A DNA stretch of 64,000 nt from Halotia branconii CENA392 (lineage in GTDB: Bacteria; Cyanobacteriota; Cyanobacteriia; Cyanobacteriales; Nostocaceae). The notes beneath the pieces are model-generated. The model was given only the letters and a program-made list of their open reading frames with translations. It was not told the origin of the DNA and ran no database searches. The translations under genes were made by a program, and so were the position numbers. Within the stretch, counting starts at the first letter, position 1. Each line of letters opens with the position of its first letter. The stretch spans positions 1,653,455-1,717,454 of the forward strand of contig NZ_CP124543.1 in assembly GCF_029953635.1 (NCBI RefSeq). The letters are read 5' to 3'. Of this stretch, positions 55,857 to 64,000 are shown one piece after another.

Positions 55857-56627
55857 ATGAAAAACAAAAATCGCCCATTAAGTAGGATTTTGAGCCGAAG
55901 AGAAGCACTCGCTTTATTTAGGGCAGCCGGAACTGCAATACTTGTAGTGGGATGCATACCCAGAAAGTCTGGTTCTACACAAGCCCCATCTGGTGCAACT
56001 GTCCTAGCATCATCATCTACACCTGCCTGTGTTGTCAGTCCAGAACAAACTGAAGGGCCATATTTTGTAGACGAAAAGCTCAACCGTTCCGATATCCGTA
56101 CTGATCCAACGGATGGTTCGGTGAAAGAAGGCGTACCACTACAACTGACGCTGAACGTTTCTCAAGTTGGTAGTAATGGTTGCACACCTTTAGTGGGTGC
56201 GATTGTGGATGTTTGGCACTGTGACGCGTTGGGTGTCTATTCGGATGTGACAGACCGCAGTTTTAGCACTGTCGGTAAAAAGTTTCTACGCGGCTATCAA
56301 GTAACCGACGCGAAGGGAAATGTGCAATTCACAACCATTTATCCTGGTTGGTATCAAGGTAGAACTGTGCATATCCATTTTAAAGTCCGCACAAATGGTA
56401 CATCACAACAAGATTACGAATTTACGTCACAGCTATATTTTGATGATGCAATCAGCGATCGCGTGTACACCCAAGCACCCTACGCCAGTAAGGGACAGCG
56501 CACACAAAAGAATGCTGATGACGGAATTTTTCAAGATGGTGGCGAACAAATGTTGCTCAAGCTTACCCAGAACGGACAAGGTTATGCAGCGACCTTAAAT
56601 ATTGGGCTTGATACCGTTTCACTTTAA
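55857..56627 (+). CDS. Intradiol ring-cleavage dioxygenase-like protein, exported
   Basis: 256 residues. The N-terminus has a Tat-like or lipoprotein-like signal: LSRREALALFRAAGTAILVVGC. Cys at residue 33 may be lipidated. The C-terminal domain is the intradiol dioxygenase fold: EGPYFVDEKL near 65, then Tyr of ALGVYSD, and IYPGWYQGRTVHIHFKV, giving Tyr-Tyr-His-His Fe(III) ligands. Members cleave catechols; a secreted form may act on extracellular phenolics. Its cyanobacterial role is unknown. Confidence 0.85.
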   Translation: MKNKNRPLSRILSRREALALFRAAGTAILVVGCIPRKSGSTQAPSGATVLASSSTPACVVSPEQTEGPYFVDEKLNRSDIRTDPTDGSVKEGVPLQLTLNVSQVGSNGCTPLVGAIVDVWHCDALGVYSDVTDRSFSTVGKKFLRGYQVTDAKGNVQFTTIYPGWYQGRTVHIHFKVRTNGTSQQDYEFTSQLYFDDAISDRVYTQAPYASKGQRTQKNADDGIFQDGGEQMLLKLTQNGQGYAATLNIGLDTVSL

Positions 56628-56639
56628 AGTTGATACATT

Positions 56640-56760
56640 TGGGCAAGCAGGGGGCAGCACTTCGACTACGCGGCAGTTGAGCGTAGTCGAAACTCAGTGA
56701 CCGGGGCAGAGGAGGCAGGGGGAGCAGGGGAAGCAGGGGGCAAATGGTAATTTTCACGCC
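56640..56760. repeat. G-rich repeats interrupted by a palindromic repeat
   Basis: GCAGGGGGCA-type repeats flank a copy of the CTTCGACTACGCGGCAGTTG family at about 56660-56702. Confidence 0.7.
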
Positions 56761-56806
56761 TTTATTTTCTAAAATTAAGTAGAACGGCGTAAATAATTAA
56801 AGGTTT

Positions 56807-56852
56807 GTAGTGAGGACTTTAGTCCTCAAAGAAGGGCTTCAGCCCTTACTAC
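56807..56852. repeat. Three-way-junction palindrome
   Basis: Outer stem GTAGT/ACTAC encloses two inner hairpins: GAGGACT/AGTCCTC and AAGGGCT/AGCCCTT. It lies between the dioxygenase and pentapeptide genes, which are convergent, so it may end both transcripts. This form is a dispersed cyanobacterial repeat. Confidence 0.8.
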
Positions 56853-56913
56853 GAACTGAATTTTAATTCTTTTATATTGCTTAACATAGTTTGGTTTTTT
56901 CTCGCCGACTTAC

Positions 56914-58998
56914 TTATCCCAAACCGAATAGTTGAGAAATTATTGGTAATAATTTATTCGCTTCTTCTACCAATTTAGCGACAGTAGGTAAGCCAGAAAA
57001 TAAACCTTTCAACATCGTGATGGCTTTTTTTGCTGTCTTTTGCTTAGTGGGTTCTTGTTGCGGATTTTTACCAGCTTCGGCTAGAGTTTGCACTTGTTCT
57101 AAAGCATCGGCTTTGTCTTCATCAGATAATTCTGATGACTGAGAAATTGTCGCTTGTAACTGTGTCAGTAATTCTTTAATTCCTGGCTTGTCACCATCTG
57201 AGGAATCAGGTAACTCATTAATCGCAATATTCACATTGCCGCTAATTGTTCCCAGATTGGCAACAGAACCACCACCCGCAACACCGCTAACATTACTGCT
57301 ATTTTGAATATTAATGCCGCTAATATCAGACACTTTATTATCTCCTGCTATATGATATTTGGACTGCTGGAGTGCAGTTGTGAGCATAATTTCTAAACTA
57401 CGAATGCGATCGTCTTTTTCTATAAGTAGTAATTGCTGACTTTGAGATAAAGCTTTGAGTTGATTATAATCATCAAAATATTCTGCGCTCAATTGTGATT
57501 TATTAATTCCTGCCGCAGTTGTGGCGCGGAGTAACAAGTTATCATCGCCGCGTTTCTCCATTGCGACGATTTCTAACTCAGCTTCGGGATGATTTTCAAC
57601 AAGGTTTTTGAAGGCAATAGCAACAGCGCGGGGGTCAACGCCTTGATTGTGATAAAGGTCGAGGGTGTCAAAAATTGGCTTGATAAATTCTGCAAAGTCG
57701 CCGTCTTGAAATACTTCTTGGTGATTATCTGGTTTGCGGAGGGGGTCGGGGTTGGTTTTAGTGGGTAAGCGCATGAAGATATATTCACACCTCACGCCAT
57801 GCAGTTTAGTTTCATTGGTAATGCCCCAATCTTCAATGAATGCACCTGTGAGGGTTGCGCCTGTGAAATCGGTTGCGTCAAGTTGGGTTTGTTTGAGTTT
57901 CGCTCTGGATAAATCAGCATCTTGCAAATTAGCTTCGCTGAGGTCAGCACCGATAAAGCTGGCATCTGCTAGGTTAGCTGATTGTAAGTTGATACCCCGT
58001 AGATTTTGGCGATCAAAGTTTTTATCTTGTCCTTGTCCGGTAACTAGCAGTTTACGTACTTGTGAGTTTTGCAGATAAGTTGAACCAGAGCGAACGCGGT
58101 CAAGCATTTTGACTTGATGCCAATAGGTAAGGGTAAGGGTGGCGTTGCGGAAATCTGTACTTTTGAGTTTAGCTTGGGTGAAGTCGGCATTGGTCAAGTT
58201 AGCGTTACGAAAGCTTGTACCACCTGTAGCGGCGAATGCAATAGCGACATCACGAATTAGGGAATATTTTTCGTTTCCTTTCATCGCTTGCCAAGCGATG
58301 TAAATGCTCAATAACATTCCGGCAAAGGCTCCGGCAAAGGCTCCGGTGATGGCGAAGGTGAAGGCGACAGAGAAAGCAAAGGCTCCGGTAAAGGCTCCAG
58401 CAAAGGCAAAGGCGACAGCGAAGGCAAAGGCTCCTGCGACAGCTCCGGCAAAGGCAAAGGCTCCGGCGAAAGCAAAGGCTCCTGCGACAGCGAAGGCGAT
58501 AGCGATAGCGATGGCTCCTGCGACGGCAACGGCGATGGCGATGGCAATGGCTCCTGCGACGGCGACAGCGACGGCAACGGCGATGGCTCCGACGACGGCA
58601 ACGGCGACGGCAACGGCGACGGCGACGGCAACAGCGACTAAACCAGCTGTTAATCCCTGACGAGTGGTGATGAAGTAGAAGGCAATCAAGACGATTAAAG
58701 CAACCCAGCCTGGAATTTGGTTTTCTAGAGATGAGCTAAATACCTGCGACACTAAGAAACCATTAAAAGCCGATAAATATCCTGATAGTTCCGACAATAA
58801 AAACGAAACAAGAACTAAACTAATTACCCAACGTTTTTGTAATCCAGCTTGAGAGTAACTGAAGTTTGCATCTGTGAGGTTAGCACCGCTAAAGTTTGCC
58901 CCTCGAATATCGGCATAGCTAAAGTTTGCACCTACAAAGTCTTGTCTACCCTTGAAGTTGCGTCCTCGGAGATTTTGACCGGAGAAGTCTAAAGCCAT
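56914..58998 (-). CDS. Pentapeptide-repeat membrane protein with Ala-Val-rich tract
   Basis: 694 residues from ATG at 58998. N-terminal pentapeptide repeats (VGANFSYADIRGANFSGANL), two hydrophobic helices, then residues about 118-232 made almost only of Ala, Val, Ile, Phe and Gly dipeptides (AVAVAVAV, GAFAFAGAFAFAG), which would form several membrane helices. A second pentapeptide block (FRNANLTNADFTQAKL; SANLADASFIGADLSEANL) follows, then a charged region, NIQNSSNVSGVAGGGSVANL and a C-terminal helical domain ending LLPIISQLFGLG. That C-terminal domain recurs in cyanobacterial signalling or conflict proteins as I recall. Function unknown. Confidence 0.8.
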   Translation of the reverse strand: MALDFSGQNLRGRNFKGRQDFVGANFSYADIRGANFSGANLTDANFSYSQAGLQKRWVISLVLVSFLLSELSGYLSAFNGFLVSQVFSSSLENQIPGWVALIVLIAFYFITTRQGLTAGLVAVAVAVAVAVAVAVVGAIAVAVAVAVAGAIAIAIAVAVAGAIAIAIAFAVAGAFAFAGAFAFAGAVAGAFAFAVAFAFAGAFTGAFAFSVAFTFAITGAFAGAFAGMLLSIYIAWQAMKGNEKYSLIRDVAIAFAATGGTSFRNANLTNADFTQAKLKSTDFRNATLTLTYWHQVKMLDRVRSGSTYLQNSQVRKLLVTGQGQDKNFDRQNLRGINLQSANLADASFIGADLSEANLQDADLSRAKLKQTQLDATDFTGATLTGAFIEDWGITNETKLHGVRCEYIFMRLPTKTNPDPLRKPDNHQEVFQDGDFAEFIKPIFDTLDLYHNQGVDPRAVAIAFKNLVENHPEAELEIVAMEKRGDDNLLLRATTAAGINKSQLSAEYFDDYNQLKALSQSQQLLLIEKDDRIRSLEIMLTTALQQSKYHIAGDNKVSDISGINIQNSSNVSGVAGGGSVANLGTISGNVNIAINELPDSSDGDKPGIKELLTQLQATISQSSELSDEDKADALEQVQTLAEAGKNPQQEPTKQKTAKKAITMLKGLFSGLPTVAKLVEEANKLLPIISQLFGLG
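58300..58645. repeat. 6-bp/12-bp tandem tract inside the pentapeptide gene
   Basis: Repeated GGCGAC/GGCAAC and GGCTCC/GGCAAAGGC units. It encodes the Ala/Val-rich tract on the minus strand. Copy number in multiples of six keeps the frame. Confidence 0.85.
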
Positions 58999-59142
58999 GT
59001 GTAGTTTGACGGGGTTGAGCAAATTTTACTACACGCTTAAGTTTGTTAATTCCAATATTTCTCTATTTAGCCTGATTAGTCCTACGTGAAGGCAAGGGAA
59101 CAGGAGAAATAAAAACAGGCTTATCTGAACTGTATTGACTAT

Positions 59143-59333
59143 TAATACATCGCCTTGCATTGTTAATGTATCGTCCTGCACTGTTAATGTATTGCCCCGC
59201 ATTGTTAATGCATCACCCCGCATTGTTAATGTATTGCCCCGCAATGTTAATGCATCGCCCCGCATTGTTAATGTATCGCTCTGCATTGTTAATGCATCAC
59301 CCCGCATTGTTAATGTATCGCTCTGCATTGTTA
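59143..59333. repeat. 21-bp tandem repeat array
   Basis: About nine copies of GCATTGTTAATGTATCGCCCC-type units (written here without the terminal base variants), each 21 bp. It lies just upstream of the pentapeptide gene. The unit shares GCATTGTTA with the 42-bp array at 53100. It is open in two frames but not called as a gene. Confidence 0.85.
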
Positions 59334-59373
59334 AATTGAACAAAAATATTTACAGTTATTGCAAACGTCATAG

Positions 59374-59592
59374 CTACATGCAGTCTTTGAGGTCTTCTAA
59401 GGGTGCGTCAAAGTCAGCAGCCATAGTAAACATACCTTTCATGGTTCCCGCTTGGCGATATTTTTGGGGCGGCGTTTCGGAGGGTGATGTCTCAGCATAT
59501 TTAGCTGCAAGGTATTCGGCATAGTGAAGAATTTCGACTTGGAGATTTGGAGGAAGTTTATCGAGAGTTGCAATTAGTTGAGGTGGGATCAT
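59374..59592 (-). CDS. DUF2281-like small protein
   Basis: 72 residues from ATG at 59592. It starts MIPPQLIATLDKLPPNLQVE, a helical opening with LHYAEYLAAKY, and ends AGTMKGMFTMAADFDAPLED, the DUF2281 C-terminal pattern that resembles VapB-type antitoxins. No toxin gene lies beside it. It may be an orphan antitoxin. Confidence 0.78.
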   Translation of the reverse strand: MIPPQLIATLDKLPPNLQVEILHYAEYLAAKYAETSPSETPPQKYRQAGTMKGMFTMAADFDAPLEDLKDCM

Positions 59593-59769
59593 CGGCTTAT
59601 CTATAGAAGTGTATATATTTTTTATGATGATCGATCTTGCGACGGAGGCTTTAAGAAGCGCCAGCATTGCCTCTACCTAGCTGGGCAAATAGGCGCTAAA
59701 ACATAAAAATCATTGCGATAGTCAATCTCCCTGTTCATTCTTCCAGTTTGTTCCAAAAGACAAACTTTA

Positions 59770-59856
59770 GACCTCTTGCAAAAGTCGTTACTTGCGCTCT
59801 TTTCTTTGCGCCTTTGCGCCTTTGCGTGAGACAAAAAAATATTTATGCAAGAAGTC
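59770..59856. mobile_element. MITE-like element related to MITE B
   Basis: Ends GACCTCTTGCAAAAGTC (left) and GACTTCTTGCATAAAT (right, read inward). TA is on the left (59768-59769) but TT on the right, so the target duplication is not intact. The interior has CTTTGCGCCTTTGCGCCTTT. Confidence 0.55.
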
Positions 59857-59858
59857 TT

Positions 59859-62800
59859 TTATACAGGAATCTCAATCAAAAATTCTGTCCCTTCACCCAA
59901 AACTGAATTGCAACTCAATTTACCAGCATGAGTTTCTTCAACAATTTGTCTGGCTATGGCTAATCCCAATCCCGTCCCTTTACCAACAGCTTTGGTTGTA
60001 AACAAGTGGTCAAATATTTTTTGTTGTACTTCTTCACTCATTCCCTTTCCATTATCAGTAATAGCAATTTTCACACCTTCATTCTCTTGGAAGGTTTTAA
60101 TTGTAATTTGATTGGGATTAGCTTTAATTTCCGGTAAACTTCGACCTATATTTGATTCATCTAAGGCATCAATGGCATTAGCAAGAATATTCATAAATAC
60201 CTGATTTAACTGCCCAGGAAAACATTTAACTTGGGGTAATTCCCCATAATTAGTTATCACTTCAATTGCTGGGCGTTGTGCATTTGCTTTCAGGCGATGT
60301 TTGAGAATTAAAATAGTACTATCGATACCTTCATGAATATTAAATGGCACTTTGTAATCTTTATCAGCGCGGGAGAAAGTTCGTAAACTGGTGCTAATAT
60401 TTGTTAATCTGTCACACGCCATATTCATGGAATCAATCATCTTGGGTAAATCTTCTAAGCTATAATCCAAGTCGATTTCTTGGGCGTGGTTGATAATTTG
60501 ATTGCCTGGATTGGGAAAATTTTCTTGATAAAGTTTTAAATGTTCGATAATATCCATCAGGCTGGGTTTTGCTTGTTGCAGACTAGCATAAATAAAACCC
60601 AAAGGATTATTCATTTCATGGGCTACCCCTGCTACTAAGTTCCCCAATGCCGACATTTTTTCGCTTTGGACAATTTGTAATTGTGCTTGTTGTAAATCTT
60701 GTAATGCTTGCCCGGTTTGTTGATAAAGTTGAGCATTTTCTAAAGATATCGCTGCTTGAGAAGACAGTAAGTTAATTACGCTCAGGCGATCGCCCTTGGC
60801 GTTGGCGGAGCGATCGCTGTTAAATACCCCTGGAATCATTTTATTTTCTAAATAGAGAATCCCCAGAAAATGACCTTGATTAATAATCGGAGTACAAAAT
60901 ACACTTTGGGGTTGGTGTAACAACATATATTGGCCAATTAAACCGGGAATATCTGTTTTGCAATTATCTATGACAACTGAATTTTGAGTATTTTTGACGT
61001 AATTGATAATATTTACGGGAATATCTGGACAATTATCTAATGGTTGCGCTCGGAGACTTGTTTCAATTTCCTCGTGCTGGATAAAAGTAATTGCTCGTAC
61101 TTGCCAAATATCGCCGGACACTTGCTTTAACGGGCAGGCAAGTCCATGAGTTGATTTCTCAACTTGAACGGACTGCCCTTGTTCTTGGGGAAGTAGCAAT
61201 ACAGCTTTTCTCGCGCCAGAGTTTTCTAAGATAATCCGGGTGAGACTGGCGATGAGTGTATTTAATTCCAAAGTACTGGAAATAGCTTGAGCCGCTTTCA
61301 GGGCAGAGGTAAAATCTAAAACGTCGGAAATATTGGTGCTGTCGGTGCTATTGTTACAGGTAGATAAGAGACTCCCATGAGTAAGAGTTTCTTGAGGGTT
61401 GGGGTTGAGTCGTTGCTGTTGCAGAATAAGTTGCAGTAATCGGGGATAGCGTTGTTCTAAATCGGTAACTTTGGCTTTTGCTCCCCACCGGGAATAAGCA
61501 TAGTAGGCGGCAATTAAATAATCTTTGGCAATGCGTTCTTTGCCCCATTCGAGATAAAATTTGGTGGCGAGTTCGTTGGCGAGAGCTTCTTCATTAATAT
61601 ATTCGTGTTTCTTGGCAAGAGCGATCGCGCGATCATAGTTTTCTATCGCTTTGGCTCTATCTTCCAAGACTCGACAACGTTCTGCAACAATCAAGGTGCA
61701 ACGGTGAGCTTGATTGCTCGATGCATAAGCTGTCCACCCGTTAAGTTTTTCTAGGTTAGCAGCAACCCGCTCTAGAATACTTGACTGTTCGGTTTCGCTG
61801 GCATTTGCATAAAGCGCTAATTGTACTAAGGCATCGTAGAAGTAAAAAAGCGGAACGCTCATCAATCCTGCCATGCCGCGCAAATACGGGGCTGCTAGAT
61901 TGGCGTTTTCCAACGCTTGTTCGTAGTGTTGAAACAAATAGCAAAGTATCAGCTTATTTAAATAAACTTGGTGCAGTGCCGTTACTTCACCCGTTTTTTG
62001 GTAAAGCTGAATCATTTCTCGCTCGTCGCAGTATTCACCAATTAACACCTCTGGCTGGGTTGACTCTCCTAATAAATTCACGACTACCTGATGGTAAAGA
62101 CTTTGGGTGTGGAGATAAGTATGCTGGCGTAGTTGCTGCATCACGCGGCGATGATCTTCTAGTATTTGCTTGAGGTCAGACAGTTCGCCACCAGTAAAAT
62201 AAGTATTATGGTCGTACACGAGCAGGCTGAGTGCTGCCAGATTGAAATCACCAACTTCTAATGCACTGGTGTATGCTTGCAGTAGACCTGCTAGAGAAGT
62301 TTTTGCAGGTTCTTTCCAATGTTTGAAGAAGCAATTAAAGTCAAACAGGGCTGCGGCTATATGCTTGGGTGACTGGAGGTATTGCAGGAGTTTCATCTCC
62401 AGCTGTCCAAAGCAATAGCCCGCTTCAATATTACCCAATATGGCAATCAACATTAACCCATACAAACCGTAGGCATGAATCGATTCTGATGAATTTCCGT
62501 ACTGCACCGATAGATCGAACTGCGCGAAGACTACTAGAGGCATGAGGTTGGGAGCAGCTTGATAGGCAGGCGACATGATGGTAGACAGAATCATCATTGC
62601 TGCTTTTTTGTCCGGCGCAGTCATTGGGGGTAAATGCAACAAAGATTCTATCGCGCGATCGCTTAGTTGAATTTGGGTATGCTGGAGTGCTTGTCCAATG
62701 TCGGCTGGGGTGGGCTGCTCTGGCAAATGTACCCCCAGAGGTTCGAGGACTTTTCGCGCCAGTTCCAGGGCTTCTAAAAGTTGGTTTTGCGCCATATAAG

Positions 62801-64000
62801 CTCGAATCTTCGTGTCGTAAACGTTAATTCGATCAAGCCAAGAACGGGCATGAGCGAGTACAATCTCAGCGAACTGCTCCATTTGTTCAAAGTTAGCGTA
62901 CAAAAAAGCACAATTAGCTGCACCTTCATAGAGAACGAGGGCGAGGGTATAGTGGTTCTGCCAGCAATCGCCCTTCAATAAAGAAATGCCCGTGTTGAAA
63001 TAGTCTAAAGCTGCCCCATAAGCCGTTGCACCCTTAGCTTTCTGTCCAGCCATCAAATTTAACTGTACGAGTTCTTGTTGTTCTGTTTCATCCTCAATCA
63101 GAGATATCCCCTTGTTGAGATGATTAGCGATCGCAAAAATCTGTTTATCCAGTTCGTTGACACTGGTTGCTTTTTGCAGCAAACGTCCAATCTGGAGGTG
63201 AGTAATTTGCTTTTCGGCTTCTGGAATTAGAGAATACGCTGCTTGCTGAACGCGATCGTGCAAAAACTTGTATGTCACAGTCTCTGGAATTTCTGGAGTA
63301 ACTATTTGACTTTCTTGCCCGACATAAAACTTATAAACTTCACTAATCGGTAAAATCAACCCTTCTTGCAACGCTTTCCACAATTCACCAGCTATTTCTA
63401 TCTCTGAGTGTTGCGAAACAATTGCCAAAGTTGCTAAATCAAATTGACTACCAATACAAGCAGCTAACTGTAATATGTGTTGAGTAGATGGCGGCAGTTT
63501 TCGTAATTGCAATGCCATAAATTCAACAACATCATCTGTAACTGCTTGCTGAGTTACTCGTGCAATATCGCATTGCCAAAACCCTGACTTAAAGTTAAAT
63601 TCAATCAGTTGCTCTTGATGTAGCGCTTTGAGAAACTGCGTCGCAAAAAACGGATTACCTTGAGTTTTTTGATATATCAATTTAGCAAGAGGCAAGGCTA
63701 AATTTTCTGTACATTTGAGCGTGTTAGCAACTAACTGATTCACTTGAGCGTGATTTAGAGGTGCTAAAGTAATCGTATTAATCGCTGCTTGGGTTTTTTG
63801 AATATCGCTCAAAGTCAATATTAATGGATGTGCTGGATTAACTTCGTTATCGCGATATGCACCAATTAATAAAAGATGACTTGTATCAGTCATTAATAGC
63901 TGCATTAAATTTAGTGATGCCGAATCTGCCCATTGCAAATCGTCTAAAAACATCACTAACGGATGTTCGGCGCTAGTAAAAACTTTAGTAAACTTTTGAA
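59859..64000 (-). CDS. Large trifunctional-type sensor kinase, C-terminal part
   Basis: The frame is open to the right edge, so the N-terminus is outside; at least 1380 residues are visible. Seen: a Walker B-like MFLDDLQWADSASLNLMQ of the AAA/NB-ARC-type domain, a long helical middle with many TPR-like segments, GAF (about residues 880-1060), HisKA VAGVAHEMNNPLGFIYASLQ (about 1100) and HATPase DNGKGMS ... GTGLGLAIARQIVEE. This matches the cyanobacterial kinases with an N-terminal Ser/Thr kinase, AAA domain, GAF and histidine kinase. The Ser/Thr kinase domain is not in view. Signal unknown. Confidence 0.92.
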   Translation of the reverse strand, partial: QKFTKVFTSAEHPLVMFLDDLQWADSASLNLMQLLMTDTSHLLLIGAYRDNEVNPAHPLILTLSDIQKTQAAINTITLAPLNHAQVNQLVANTLKCTENLALPLAKLIYQKTQGNPFFATQFLKALHQEQLIEFNFKSGFWQCDIARVTQQAVTDDVVEFMALQLRKLPPSTQHILQLAACIGSQFDLATLAIVSQHSEIEIAGELWKALQEGLILPISEVYKFYVGQESQIVTPEIPETVTYKFLHDRVQQAAYSLIPEAEKQITHLQIGRLLQKATSVNELDKQIFAIANHLNKGISLIEDETEQQELVQLNLMAGQKAKGATAYGAALDYFNTGISLLKGDCWQNHYTLALVLYEGAANCAFLYANFEQMEQFAEIVLAHARSWLDRINVYDTKIRAYMAQNQLLEALELARKVLEPLGVHLPEQPTPADIGQALQHTQIQLSDRAIESLLHLPPMTAPDKKAAMMILSTIMSPAYQAAPNLMPLVVFAQFDLSVQYGNSSESIHAYGLYGLMLIAILGNIEAGYCFGQLEMKLLQYLQSPKHIAAALFDFNCFFKHWKEPAKTSLAGLLQAYTSALEVGDFNLAALSLLVYDHNTYFTGGELSDLKQILEDHRRVMQQLRQHTYLHTQSLYHQVVVNLLGESTQPEVLIGEYCDEREMIQLYQKTGEVTALHQVYLNKLILCYLFQHYEQALENANLAAPYLRGMAGLMSVPLFYFYDALVQLALYANASETEQSSILERVAANLEKLNGWTAYASSNQAHRCTLIVAERCRVLEDRAKAIENYDRAIALAKKHEYINEEALANELATKFYLEWGKERIAKDYLIAAYYAYSRWGAKAKVTDLEQRYPRLLQLILQQQRLNPNPQETLTHGSLLSTCNNSTDSTNISDVLDFTSALKAAQAISSTLELNTLIASLTRIILENSGARKAVLLLPQEQGQSVQVEKSTHGLACPLKQVSGDIWQVRAITFIQHEEIETSLRAQPLDNCPDIPVNIINYVKNTQNSVVIDNCKTDIPGLIGQYMLLHQPQSVFCTPIINQGHFLGILYLENKMIPGVFNSDRSANAKGDRLSVINLLSSQAAISLENAQLYQQTGQALQDLQQAQLQIVQSEKMSALGNLVAGVAHEMNNPLGFIYASLQQAKPSLMDIIEHLKLYQENFPNPGNQIINHAQEIDLDYSLEDLPKMIDSMNMACDRLTNISTSLRTFSRADKDYKVPFNIHEGIDSTILILKHRLKANAQRPAIEVITNYGELPQVKCFPGQLNQVFMNILANAIDALDESNIGRSLPEIKANPNQITIKTFQENEGVKIAITDNGKGMSEEVQQKIFDHLFTTKAVGKGTGLGLAIARQIVEETHAGKLSCNSVLGEGTEFLIEIPV

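Noticed and set aside
58304-58660. Frames on the plus strand and in another minus frame through the Ala/Val tract
   Set aside because: They are shadows of the pentapeptide gene caused by the 6-bp repeat.
59029-59343. 104-codon frame across the 21-bp array
   Set aside because: It is mostly the repeat; period divisible by three explains the open frame.
1-64000. tRNA or rRNA genes
   Set aside because: No cloverleaf with T-loop and D-loop consensus and no rRNA sequence was recognised in the spacers; a covariance search was not possible.

Overview
The window is chromosomal DNA from a filamentous cyanobacterium, most likely of the Nostocales. The evidence is the dense HIP1-type motif (GCGATCGC), the many short tandem and palindromic intergenic repeats typical of Nostoc/Calothrix-type genomes, AT-rich spacers, and cyanobacterial gene families (heme oxygenase 1, DUF3181, RppA-type regulator, large trifunctional kinase, Uma2 nuclease). 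I cannot name the genus from sequence alone. Both edges cut genes: the left edge is inside ppc, the right edge inside a giant sensor kinase.

Layout. 1-16 kb is mostly housekeeping: ppc (3' part), small conserved proteins, a CobW-type GTPase, heme oxygenase, glmM, a MoxR ATPase, ribF, a metallo-beta-lactamase-fold hydrolase, surE and pheS, followed by a small toxin/antitoxin and Uma2 region. 16.5-20.1 kb is nifJ. 21-22.2 kb is a metal permease. 22.5-35 kb is a minus-strand surface-polysaccharide block: seven glycosyltransferase-like genes of which three adjacent ones are paralogues, a GT10-like protein, and an ABC exporter carrying an unusual histidine-kinase-like tail. The block is entered by an IS630-type element and two MITEs. 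35.4-37.7 kb holds glyoxalase II and a Rieske oxygenase. 37.8-42.9 kb is a copper-homeostasis group (MerR regulator, cupredoxin, CopA ATPase, Atx1 chaperone under a MerR-type operator) next to an RppA-type regulator. 43-49.5 kb has hisG and a three-gene phosphorelay cluster. 49.8-53 kb is a redox group (DUF1772 protein, Fur/PerR regulator divergent from a peroxiredoxin, glutathione reductase). 53.4-55.6 kb is a two-component pair, followed by an intradiol dioxygenase, a pentapeptide-repeat membrane protein, and the giant kinase.

Working together: the PerR/peroxiredoxin/glutathione reductase genes look like one peroxide-defence module. MerR, cupredoxin, CopA and Atx1 look like one copper module. 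The glycosyltransferases and the exporter most likely build and export one glycan.

The most unusual material is the repeat and mobile-element content. There are at least five MITE-like elements, four with clear target duplications. One supplies the stop codon of a glycosyltransferase gene and one duplicates the start codon of a small gene. A 293-bp element with 10-bp target duplications carries a 42-bp tandem array. Repeat DNA is inserted in frame in ppc, nifJ and a sensor kinase. Two small open reading frames of 50 and 56 codons, not recognised as known families, are also reported. No tRNA, rRNA or CRISPR array was seen.
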